In this document: positions 1-10,143 of the stretch, piece after piece
How the letters are laid out: each line of letters opens with the position of its first letter
Numbering within the stretch: the first letter of the stretch is position 1
DNA from: Canna indica
Lineage: Eukaryota > Streptophyta > Magnoliopsida > Zingiberales > Cannaceae
Assembly (NCBI GenBank): GCA_034359265.1
Contig: CP136891.1
Location: forward strand, 76,810,501 to 76,874,500
Length of the DNA stretch: 64,000 nucleotides
Direction of reading: 5' to 3'
Made by a program: the position numbers and the translations under genes
The notes under the pieces: generated by a model
What the model was told of the DNA's origin: nothing
Seen by the model: only the letters and a program-made list of their open reading frames with translations
Databases searched by the model: none

Positions 1-2
1 GT

Positions 3-548
3 GTATTAGCCAAGGCACGAGATGAAGTTCGAAGTATTGCCAAAGAAAAATATTACGTAGAAGAGAGTGATCTCCATCGTCTTATTTACCTCGACATGGT
101 GTTCAAAGAAGCCCTCCGGCTGCACACCCCCAGGCCATTATTGCTTCCTCGAGAGGCCCTGGAGGACTGTAAGATCGGCGGGTACGAGATCCCAGCGGGC
201 ACAAGGGTTCACATCAATGCATGGACAATAGGGAGAGATACTAACACTTGGGATTGCCCAGAGGAGTTTCGTCCTGAGAGATTCGAGAAAAGTTCCATTG
301 ACCACAAGGGCCAACACTTTGAGTTTATACCTTTTGGTGGCAGTAGAAGGATTTCCCCTGGGTAAGCAATGGCGGTGGCGACGATTGAGCTAACGCTCGC
401 AAATCTCCTCCTTAAGTTCGACTAGTCTCTGCCCGATGGCATGAGCAAGGAGAATATTGACGTGAGCGAGTCCTTTGGCATTGTAGTTCACAATAATTAA
501 GGTGCCTCTTGTTTTAGTAGCAAAGCCAATCGCAAAGCCAATCAATTA
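3..548 (+). pseudogene. CYP71-like cytochrome P450, C-terminal remnant
   Basis: A reading frame open from the left window edge encodes the C-terminal part of a plant microsomal P450 (CYP71 clan). The K-helix ExxR is seen as KEALRLH, then LLLPREA, then the PERF-type motif FRPERF, then a heme-loop region FGGSRRISPG. The heme-ligand cysteine of the usual FxxGxRxCxG signature is replaced by serine. A TAA stop follows directly (about 364-366). The same frame continues with recognisable P450 sequence (ATIELTLANLLLKFD) to a TAG at about 422 where tryptophan is usual. A frameshift near 499 moves the remaining tail (KVPLVLVAKPIA) to another frame, and AAGCCAATCGC is duplicated near the end. These breaks make it a pseudogene that cannot bind heme. 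The N-terminal part lies outside the window. The CYP71 family is recognised from motifs; the subfamily is not assigned. Confidence 0.9.
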
Positions 549-2343
549 AGTCATCTTATTGTGAATTTATCAAATTTCTTAGCCAGGCCGGGGTTTTGCT
601 TTGCTTAGTTGGGGTTTTGCTTTGCTTGGGTTACCTACTCTACCACTGTTGAGCTAAAAGGAGGAGAGATGGAGTGTCCACTTTGACAAGGTTAGGGCAC
701 GTTTGTTTACGAAAATTTAGAAGCAATTTTCGTTTTGTGAAAATTGAAATGAGTTTTCGAGTTTCAAGTTTTTGATTTTGATTTTTGTGTTTGGCGAAAA
801 CATGTTTGTTTGACATATCTTGTTTTCATGTTTCACGAAACAAAAACAACGAAAATAACGAAAACTCGTTTGTTGTGTGTTATTTTCGATGACTGTTTTC
901 AAGATGAAAACTGAAACTGCGTTTGTTTATCAAACATAGTATATGTTTTCAAATTTTACTTAGAACTTTTTAACTCAAACTTTAAAAATATGTTTAGTAA
1001 TATTAATTATGTTAATTAGTAAATAAATATTATTTTATTAATTAATATAAATATAAAAATATGTTATTTTTATTTTTTAATTTAAAAATATTACTATACT
1101 AAAAAAATAAAAAATAAAAAATAAATACAAATATCACTATTTAGTAAATAAATATTATTTTATTAATTAATATAAATATAAAAATAAAAAATATGTTCTA
1201 TTGTTCTAACATGAACAATGAGATCTTGTTAACCATGTCTTTAAGCCCTTTACTGCTTATTTCCTTTTGGACTAGTACACCTAATTTTCCTAGTTACCTT
1301 CTATTTATGTAGGTTGCAAAGAATATATTAGACGAAAAATTCAACACTGTTACTGCTTATTTCACTAGTACAACTTGAGAGCAGCTGCTCCTGAAGTGCT
1401 ATTTATACGTTACAGAGTTGCTTTGAAGACTTGCTGAGTTTTGTAGATTGATGTTGTTAACTACAGAGTTGTTTGAGAAACTATTTACACATCCTGATAT
1501 TTTTTGAACAAAATAAGTAACCAAATAAATTTAAGGTCGACGCTTATGATATAAGTGAAAGACAATGTAAACTTTGAATTTCATGATATAACACACAATT
1601 GTTTCAAATCTTCAACATAATCTTTAAGTTGCTTATACTGATCCATTGATCAATTTTAGAATTTTTTTATGTGTATAAAAATATACAAATGTACAACAAA
1701 AATTAAAAACAAACCTTATGTAATGAATTTAAATACATCCAATTGAATCCTAATCCAGTGAATTCAAATATTTTTGGTAGCACAAGTAAACCTTAGCTCG
1801 CTCGAAAATAGACGGCCCGATTCCACCACCTCCAGCAGCACCAAGTTGGAGAAGAAGATGAATGATTGATATAAATGCGTATTTGGCATCAGAATTATAT
1901 AAATGTAGGACTATGAAGGAAAATGCATATCACCATTAGTTGGTGACCGCCTCCAATTCATAGTCCACCAAAAATAGATTTGCTCATTATTTAATAACCA
2001 CACAATTATAAAATCAGTACAACCACACAAGAATAAAATCAGCACAACCACACAAGGATAAAATCAGCACAACCATACAATAACATCAAAATCCTAGATC
2101 GAAAAATAAATAATATAATAATGTGCAATATTATTTTACGACTTTAGGAGGAAAGTGCGCATAACCATTAATTGGTTATCGCCTCCAATTCTTCGCCGAT
2201 GAAAATAAATTAAAAAATATAAAATAACATCACAACAGCCTAAAATTACGGCATCACAACAGCAATATATCCATAATATGATATCATCACAGCATATATA
2301 CACCCAGCAGCAATATATCAAAAAACACCATCAAAATAACATC

Positions 2344-2682
2344 TTACTTACACAAAAATACAATAGCAATAACAATAAGTACTAGTAACCCCTTGAATCC
2401 CATATCAAGGAGCTTATCAATTTTGGCCTCTATTTGATGAAACGGTTGATGGAAGCTTTGGTTTACTTCTTCTTCCCTGTCGCGTATGATTGATCCAATG
2501 GGAGTGATCCATTGAAAGAATCTACAATCTTTGGGGCTTGAAGAGCAAGCCGCAAATAAACGGCCAGGATTCTTTGAAGTTTCACTTATTCGTACTACAG
2601 CTTTTATACTGCAATAACATATTCTGTTCTGGTATCGCAAATATATTGTATTTTCACTTATGCGACTTGAGGAAGCTGCCAT
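2344..2682 (-). CDS. Small GRF-type zinc finger protein with C-terminal membrane segment
   Basis: This is an intact 112-residue frame from an ATG at 2682 to a stop at 2344. Residues 20-58 match the GRF-type zinc finger: Cys22 and Cys24 form a CxC pair, NPGR is at 38-41, and Cys46 and Cys53 are followed by the FFQW signature at 55-58. A charged, probably helical middle follows. The last 18 residues (GFKGLLVLIVIAIVFLCK) form a hydrophobic segment consistent with a C-terminal membrane anchor. Small GRF-plus-membrane proteins are widespread in plants, mostly without assigned function; GRF fingers in other proteins bind single-stranded nucleic acid. It lies inside the Harbinger element, downstream of and on the same strand as the transposase. 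Unlike the two transposition genes it has no stop or frameshift. It could be a third transposon gene, captured host sequence or a relic; expression is unknown. Confidence 0.6.
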   Translation of the reverse strand: MAASSSRISENTIYLRYQNRICYCSIKAVVRISETSKNPGRLFAACSSSPKDCRFFQWITPIGSIIRDREEEVNQSFHQPFHQIEAKIDKLLDMGFKGLLVLIVIAIVFLCK

Positions 2683-2809
2683 ACTATTCTGTTATGATAT
2701 CGCAAGTATGTTAGTATATTATTGGTACTATGCACTAACAAAACTAATAAATTCAAAGCATAATGAAAATAACATCATTGTATTTATTAACATAAAAAAT
2801 GAAAATACA

Positions 2810-4143
2810 TCAGCGGCGATGCGCCCAAAGTTGATTAGCGATACCCTCACTAATACCATGCATTACATTTTGGCTAGAAGAAGGTTCACCTATTGATGAT
2901 GTAGGTTCATTATCATCATCAATAACAACTTCTTCATTGTTCCAAATTTCTACTAATTCATCAAAATTTTTATATTTAATAATAATGTTGTGAATTGCAC
3001 AACAAGCCAATACAATACTTCATTGTCTTGAAACCCTGTAGTTCGGCATCATCTTTAGGATCGAAAAACATGCTTTTAAGAGTCCAAAGCATCGTTCGAT
3101 AACATTCCGACAAGATGAATGTCGTTGGTTGAACAATTCTCTTTTAGACGTTGGGCCTCGACTACGATAATCTGACCGATGATATCTTTCACCTCGATAA
3201 GGTGCCAAAAATCCAGATACATTAGGATATCCGGCATCGACCAAATAATATTCATCTATCAATACAATGTATAAAATGCATTAGTAATAAAACCAATACA
3301 AGAATGTGATTATGGTTCATGAATTTTACCTCCGTTTGGCATCGAAAAATTCGTGTTAGGAGAGTATATTGTATGTGCAAAAATCCGCGAGTCATTTGCG
3401 GTTCCCTCCCAACCCCCGCCTTCATATATGTGAATTGCATGTTATGGGCGCAGGCCGCCATCACATTTTGTGTTGTTGTTCCCTTATGGCCGCGATATAA
3501 AGATGATTTGTTGGCGGGAACGAAAGCGGAGACATGAGTCTCATCAATTGCCCTTATGCAATTCTACAAAACCATGCTTCGATTAGTAAGACCCCTTAAG
3601 GCTAAAATAATGTGCCTAAGTGTTGTACGTTACCTTAAAATATGGAAATCATCGTGGATTTCCATGAATCTCCGGTTGAATTGTTCGCGGTTCACGAGGT
3701 TGTATAAGTTCGGTTCTCAACCTTAGAACCGCTTTAAGTACATACTTGAACCATTTATGACATGTTTGAGTTGAGTGTTGGTATCGCTCTGCAACTACTC
3801 GAACTCGTTCATTGTGACAAATTGTATACATGAACATAGCGACAACTTCTTCCACATAAATATTTTTATCCTCTAAGCCTAATCTCCTAAGTTCACCACA
3901 TAATCTTAGAAAGAGAGATGACTCCATACGAAGATTTTCGTAGCATCTAATTGGACTATGTATCAACTCTTGGACGTAGTCAGCACCTCTCAACATTAAA
4001 GTGCGTACTGCTCTTCGTGGAGGAGCATTTAGTTGGTTGTCTAATGATTCCATTATATCCAACATTATTACTAATATAACATCATCACAATATTGCTCTT
4101 CATCACTATCTGATTCATGTGATGTATTTGGTGGATGATTCAT
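2810..4143 (-). pseudogene. PIF/Harbinger DDE transposase, broken
   Basis: The minus strand shows the N-terminal helical region (4143-3649), an intron at about 3632-3555 (GTAACG to TTGTAG), then the nuclease core. The first catalytic Asp lies in RAIDETH near 3540, followed by SLYRGHKG and TQNVMAAC. The second Asp is in a GWEG-ANDSR segment near 3390-3410 and the Glu is in RNVIERCFG near 3090. Further on come a CCAIHN motif and an acidic tail. At least three breaks are visible: a TGA near 3647 within the Pro-rich segment before the intron, a frameshift near 3410 between AG and the WEG motif, and an in-frame TGA at 3017-3019 before the CCAIHN motif. The family normally cuts and pastes DNA at TTA/TAA sites together with a Myb-like partner. 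This copy cannot make a full enzyme. Confidence 0.9.
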
Positions 4144-4402
4144 TCTACGACAACATAGAGAAAGAAATCATCACACAAATATGCAATTCATCTTAAACTT
4201 AAATAAGCAAAAATCTAAAACATGAATAAGCAAACGAATATTCTTTTATTCTAAACCGAAATAAGTATCCGAAACAAATAAAGTAACAACACTGAAAAAG
4301 TATCCGAAATAAATAAAGTAACAAGACTGTATGCAAAGGTGCACATACAAGGGTGCACAAAGTGTTTAGTTCAAATTACACAAATGATAGTCCACTCACT
4401 CA

Positions 4403-5360
4403 CTACAAAGTTTCCAAGAAGTTCTTTAGTTTGTCATCTTGCAACGTCATAATAAGTATCCGAGATTCCGCATTATAATTAGCAAGCATGAAATGGCAAG
4501 TCTTTGCATGAGTTTCTGTAGATAGCCCCTGCAAATTACTAATGTGCTCAACGCAATTTGCTAGGCTGTATGGATATGCGGGTGGGGGTGTAGTACACAC
4601 TGATGTTGCCTCACTTTGAATACGACGAGTTGCAAAGTGTTCACTAATGAGTTCATACATCTTTTGCCTCTCTTGTTCTAGAGATCTTCTCGCCGATGAT
4701 TTACCTCGTTTCTTACTGCGGCTACAGCTTGAAGAAATAGATGGACGTCGAAGGATTTCATGGTCGTTATCTCCCGTGTCCTCCTCTTCCCCTTCCTCTT
4801 CCACAAGAGGCTCCTTACCGCGTTCATTATGCCCCAATAATTCCTCATCTAACTGACGCTCCTCAGATGAATTCAAAGTCGCCTGTGTAGATGATCGGGC
4901 CATCCCACCAGTTGCCGATTGATTTTGAAAAATTAATTTCAACAATGTGTAGTTGGCAGGTGGCCCATTCTTAAACTGTTTGAAACACTATTTTTTTTCT
5001 ACTCTCTGCACACGAAATAAACTCTATTAAAATGCTACCCAACATACAACCTTACTCTATTACGAAAATCCTTACCGTGCTATTCCACACCGTTTCGTCA
5101 GCCTCAATCCTCCCTGTGTCGGGATTTCAGGTGACCCCGGTGCGATTAATCAACTCTTGGAAGTCTTTAAACATACAATGAAGGTGATTCTTCTTTTCCT
5201 TACACTGATCGACCCCGTATCTAGTGCCATATTTTTCTAAAAGCCTATTGTTAATTTCTTCCCATACAGGCATGTCAAAATTCAAAGTACCTAATTCAGT
5301 TTGTTTATTATGCAATATAAACAAAAATCCTCCGTAGCATTTTTGGACCAGTTTTCTAAC
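4403..5360 (-). pseudogene. Myb/SANT-like transposon DNA-binding protein, broken
   Basis: This is the accessory gene (ORF1) of the Harbinger element, upstream of the transposase on the same strand. The first exon (about 5360-5076) carries a Myb/SANT-like domain with WEEINNRLLEKYG, a basic KEKKNHLHCMFKDF helix and NPDTGRIEADE. A TGA sits where the tryptophan of the GxxWNP motif is expected, near 5130. Sequence upstream of 5324 continues in another frame (WSKNATEDF), so a frameshift is also present. A donor GGTAAGG near 5075 and acceptor CAG at 4976 define an intron. The second exon (4975-4403) encodes a low-complexity acidic/serine/basic linker (EEEGEEEDTGDND, then SRSKKRGKSSARR) and a helical tail, typical of plant Harbinger ORF1 proteins. 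The family binds terminal repeats and partners the transposase. Confidence 0.85.
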
Positions 5361-5569
5361 TTCTACCTCGGATTACGAGACCCATATATAATTATATCTA
5401 TTAAAAAATAACATGAATTATAATACAAGCAACAGTCAATAAAAAAATAATAGTCAACAGCTTGCATGAATATTAAACATTCATGAACTATAACATGAAT
5501 TATAATACAAGCAATATGAATATATACACATGCAAATAAAATTAATTCTCATTTTACCCTCGACCAAGC

Positions 5570-6340
5570 ATGAACATGACTGATATTATTATATGAAGCA
5601 GCATGAAGCATGAATAAGAACAAGACTAGTAATACAAGCAGCTTGAAGCATGAAGCATGAAGCATGAACAAGACTGAACAGAAGTAATAATCAGCATGAA
5701 GCATGAACATGACTAAAAGAAACAGCATGAAGCATGAACAAGATTGAACAGAAGTAATAATCAGTATGAAGTATGAACAAGACTGAACAGAAGTAATAAT
5801 CAGCATGAAGCATGAACATGACTAAAAGAAGCAGCATGAAGCATGAACAAGACTGAACATAAGTAATAATCAGCATGAAGCATGAACAAAACTGAACAGA
5901 CTGAAATAAGCAGCATGAAGCATGAACAAGACTGAACAGACTAAAATAAGCAACATGAATATAATACAAACAACATGACTTATACTATTATATGAAGTAG
6001 CATGAAGCATGAAGCATGAAGCATGAAGCATGAACAAGACTGAACCGAAGTAGCCAAGACTGAACAGACTAAAACAAGCAACATGACTATAATACAAGCA
6101 ACATGACTGATACTATTATATGAAGTAGCATGAATCATTCTGCATGAACAAGACTGAACAGAACTAATAATACAAGCAGTTTGAAGCATGAAGCATGAAC
6201 AAGACTGAACAGAAGTAATAATCAGCATGAAGCATGAACATGACTAAAAGAAGCCGCATGAAGCATGAACAAGACTGAACAGAAGTAATAATCAGCATGA
6301 AGCATGAACAAGACTGAACAGACTGAAACAAGCATCATGA
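5570..6340. repeat. Minisatellite of GCATGAAGCATGAAC units inside the Harbinger element
   Basis: The array is built from two alternating modules. One of about 40 bp contains AAGACTGAACAGAAGTAATA. One of about 31 bp contains ATGACTAAAAGAAGCAGC. Both end in GCATGAAGCATGAAC. Units vary by single bases and small deletions, and GAAGCAT runs are locally reiterated (5643-5663, 6000-6030). Open frames on the minus strand here are artefacts of the repeat. Confidence 0.85.
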
Positions 6341-7500
6341 AGCATAAAACATACATCATAACACATATGTAATACGATATGAACCAATAAAGAAACTGAA
6401 ATAGAACCAATAAAAGAACATAACAGTATATGTAATATCAGTTACATCAGTATATACTAATTAAAGAACCAATAACAAAACATTAGTATAACATATGTAA
6501 TAAAATGAACATTAAAAATACTATAAATTGAAACACACAATAATATATATCATTATATAACAAAATATCAGTATTTACTGAAATTACAAATGAACAGAAC
6601 ATTAGTATACAAGCATAACAGAAGGACAATATACAAGCATAATAGAAGGACATATATTGATATATACTGAAATAGAGGGATAATAATACATATAAAGAAC
6701 TAATAACAGAACATCAGTATACATCATAAACCTTAGATCAAACAAAAGGAAAGTATACAAACATAACAAAAGGACAGATACTGATATATATTGAAATAGA
6801 AGGACAATAATAGATATAAAGAACCAATAACATAACATCAGTATACATTATATACGTACCCTAGATCGAACAGAAGGACAATATACAAACATAATCCTAG
6901 ATCAAACATCATAAACCCTAGGTTGAATTCATAAACCCTAGATTAAAAAAACATCCATCAAATCAGAAGGACAGTATACATCATAAACCCTAGATCGAAA
7001 AATCAAGTATATGATTCGAACATCATCAACCCTAGATCGAAAACCCTAAATCAGATAACCATCCATTAAAGTACAAAAGAACCTCACAGCATCATGAACC
7101 CTAGATCTAAAACCTAGATCAGAAGATGGAACATCAAAACCAACAATTAAAACCCTAGCTCAGACAAACCCTAACTCGAATAAATATCAAAATATTGATC
7201 GAAAACTAATAAAATCATAGATCGAATAACCCTAGGTCGAAAAAACACCGAAACTAAAAATATATTGAAAAACCCTAGGTCAAAAAACATCAGAGATCAG
7301 AGAACATCAGATCAGAAAGCCTAGATCGGGAAAACCCGAACATCAAATCTCGGAAGAACTTAAGAACATCAAAACTAACTCGGAAAAAGCCTAACTCGAA
7401 GAAAGGAAACATAGATTGAAGAAACTCGAACATCAAATCTCGGAAGAACATCAAAACCCTAACTCGAAAAATGCCTAAAATCAAAAAGAAAAATATACCT
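6341..7500. repeat. Degenerate AT-rich and AACCCTAGATCGAA repeats, right side of Harbinger element
   Basis: Sequence 6341-6900 repeats motifs such as CATAACAGAAGGACAATATA and TAAAGAACCAATAACA. From about 6900 to 7480 the motif AACCCTAGATCGAA recurs many times with variation (for example AACCCTAACTCGAA). The CCCTAA core resembles plant telomere units but is not a regular telomere array. I see no coding capacity. Confidence 0.7.
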
Positions 7501-7964
7501 GATGAACGAGATCACCGACGGGTGATGAGCCGAATCTTTTTCACCAAAGTCGGCCACGAAAATTGCAAACCCTAGATCGAAAACGGAGGTGGCGACAACT
7601 TGTCACCCGTGTCACCAGCAGAAACTGAATAGTATCGAGGGAGGTGTTTGGGTCGAGTGGGAGGTCGTGTGATGGAGCCGACACTTGACTCGGGTTTTGT
7701 TTCATTTTCGATCGAAACAAGCGAAATGAGCGGATTTCACATCTTAATTACAAGTATGCCATCGCTCGTTTTGCCAGTTTTCGCAAAAACGCGAAAACGA
7801 GCGGTAGCCGTTTTCTCGAATTGAATTGAAATGATGTTTCGGGAAAACTCTATTTTCGCGAAATATATTCGAAAACGGGACGAGTTTTCCACAACAAACA
7901 CAGTTTCGAACCCTGTTTTCAGTTTTTGCGAAAACTAGAAACTGGGCAAATAAACACGCCCTTA

Positions 7965-9071
7965 AATTTTAAAGCACTACTTCAAAGACTCAAAAGTCAA
8001 AAGTTGATGAAGAAAAAAAATTTGGTTAATTCGATTAAGCCAATCATTGCTCTCCATGTAGAAATTTATCTCACATTTCAGTTGCTGTAGAAATTTAAAA
8101 TAAAATTTATATGACCAAATATGTTAACGTGTATGAACAATGTTAGACCACATTGACGAAGAGCTAACGGTCCGTCACGGATATGATCAAATCTATGCTA
8201 CAAAAAAACTTATTAGATTAAATATATTAAAATAAAATTTATAGGATCAAAGTTTAAAATATAAAAAAATTATCTGACCAAAATCTATATTTCTCCCATG
8301 AATTATAGTGTATATATATTTTCTCTTTAGAAATTTAGCAATATAAATATATACTTTCTTTAATTATTCTCTCTCGTTAAAAATAGTGCCTTGATATCAG
8401 TGGCACATGCACGAGTCTTGGTGTCACTAACACATATGGCCATGGATTGGGTCATTGGGACGCACATTTGTTTTATTCCTTTTTCGGCTCATCACCCTTA
8501 TCATCAATAATTCTCTTTTTTTGTTTTCTTTCTTAAAAAAATGGAACTTGATAATAATAGTTTGGTCAGTTTAATTATTGGAGCTATATATTATTTGTAT
8601 ACAAAGTCACTTTATTTATTATATAAACTATTTTAATGAATGAAATGTGCATATGCCAAAACAATTAATATAAAAATACATATGCTATAGAAATATAAAT
8701 AGTTTTATATGGAAAATTCATTATATTAAAAATTAAAAATATAAAGGTTTAAAAAATTAAAAAAAAACTGATATATAGCTACACTTGATCTAAGAAGTTT
8801 GAGGTTTGGTGCTTTGATCAATAAGGTTAGGCAATAATGAGCATACAGATGTTGGAATTTAATGGAGAGAGGGAGAAAATAATGTATTGTATTATTAAGT
8901 TATTCTGATTAACAATAATATTTTTAATATTAGTGTAAAATAATTTTAAAAAATTAAATAACCATGTTTTTCTTCTCTTTTCTACCCATTGTTAATTGAA
9001 AATCTAATAAATATAGAGTTATTTTGAATTAATTAAAAATATTATTATTTTCAAATAATAAAAACTATTAA
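7965..9071. other. AT-rich intergenic stretch
   Basis: No gene, RNA or clear terminal repeats could be supported. The sequence is AT-rich with short poly-A and poly-T tracts, consistent with old decayed repeats. Confidence 0.5.
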
Positions 9072-10143
9072 CACTACAATAAACCACTAGAATTTTAGCG
9101 CCAAATCAGCATTACGTTTAGCTGGAGTATTCATACGGACATCTGCACACGCGATGAAAAGAAGTGGTTATTTACAATAGTCAAATATGACATACTGATG
9201 TTTGACGAGACATATTGGCGTCTGACAAGCATCAAATGTTTCAAATAAATTTAAAATTACATATCGGCGTCTGTTAGAGGTGCCAGTATATTTTTTTTAA
9301 AACGAATTCCGTTGCGCGCAGAATTCAAATGTTGAATTCAACAAAAGTTTAATTAATTTTAATCAAATTTATTAAATAGAAATTAGAAAAAAATATTAAT
9401 TTAATAATCTTTTAAAAGAATTAAAAAAATAAATTATACATGGAAGGATTTGATGACTTGAAAAAATTATACATGAAAATAAAAAATAAATTATACATGA
9501 AAAATTTAATTAAACCGAAATCACAAAAATAAATTACACACTAACCATTTAAAGAAATTGATGATTTGAACAACTCAGATAATCTAAAAAAGAAGAAAAA
9601 AAAAGTGAGTGAAGAAAAAAAAGGAGAAGACAAAAATAAATAAGAGAAAAGGCAAAAGAAGAAGAAGAAGAAGGAACAGAGGAAGAGAGGATAAAAGAAA
9701 AGAGGAGAATGAGAGAAAAAAATGAAGAAAGATGAAAGGTATATATAAAAGTAAATAAACATATAAAATTATTTTTTAAAAAAAAATATTGCAGGAGGTA
9801 GGAAATTTTCGACCTCTTGCTTGGGCGAGCGCACCCCTCAGCGAGGGCGCCCAACTGCGCGGGTTTAATGCACCCGCACCCTCGCTTACCTGTGCGGGCT
9901 TGTGTACTTGCGTACCCGTGTGGGCGGACACTGGCGTGGGCACGTGCGCATGCGTACCTGCGCTAGCATAGCTATCGGCGCCAAATGGGTCAGTATTTGA
10001 CACCGATATTTTTCGACAAATGTCGTACATACATTTTGGCATCAGCAACATGCGCCAATATGTATGTACATTATAAGTTTTACTTGTTTTAACCTTTCGG
10101 CGTCGAAAATTGTCCGCCGTTAAAACAAGTATTTGTTGTAGTG
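9072..10143. mobile_element. Non-autonomous CACTA (En/Spm-type) element, 1.07 kb
   Basis: The left end is CACTACAATAAA (9072). The right end, read in reverse complement from 10143, is CACTACAACAAA, so 11 of 12 terminal bases match and both ends start with CACTA. Flanking trinucleotides are TAA and TAT, a near match to the expected 3-bp duplication. Subterminal regions carry repeated GGCGTC/GGCGCC motifs (for example near 9190, 9224, 9260, 9978, 10098). No transposase is present. The interior has a polypurine stretch (9585-9735) and a GC-rich island (about 9790-9970) very unlike the surrounding AT-rich DNA. Confidence 0.8.

Larger units (their letters stand above)
692..7964 (-). mobile_element. 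PIF/Harbinger DNA transposon, 7.3 kb, decayed
   Basis: The element spans 695-7961 and is flanked by TTA at 692-694 and 7962-7964, the 3-bp target duplication typical of PIF/Harbinger. The ends are inverted repeats: left GGGCACGTTTGTTTAC, right (reverse complement) GGGCGTGTTTATTTGC, 12 of 16 matching. All four differences are transitions, as expected from deamination of methylated DNA. Subterminal regions on both sides (about 715-950 and 7690-7950) are rich in GAAAAC/GTTTTC motifs. Inside, all on the minus strand, are a Myb/SANT-like gene, a DDE transposase gene and a small GRF zinc-finger reading frame, plus long repeat arrays near the right end. The stretch 960-2340 is AT-rich and non-coding. 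It contains an exact direct repeat of about 45 bp (near 1016 and 1141) and short AACCACACAAG repeats near 2000-2080. Confidence 0.92.

Noticed and set aside
5549..6410. Several minus-strand frames rich in SVQSCSCFML
   Set aside because: They translate the minisatellite units; the protein repeats mirror the DNA period and have no coding signals.
6900..7480. Possible telomere repeats (CCCTAA)
   Set aside because: The units are AACCCTAGATCGAA-like, irregular, and inside a bounded transposon.
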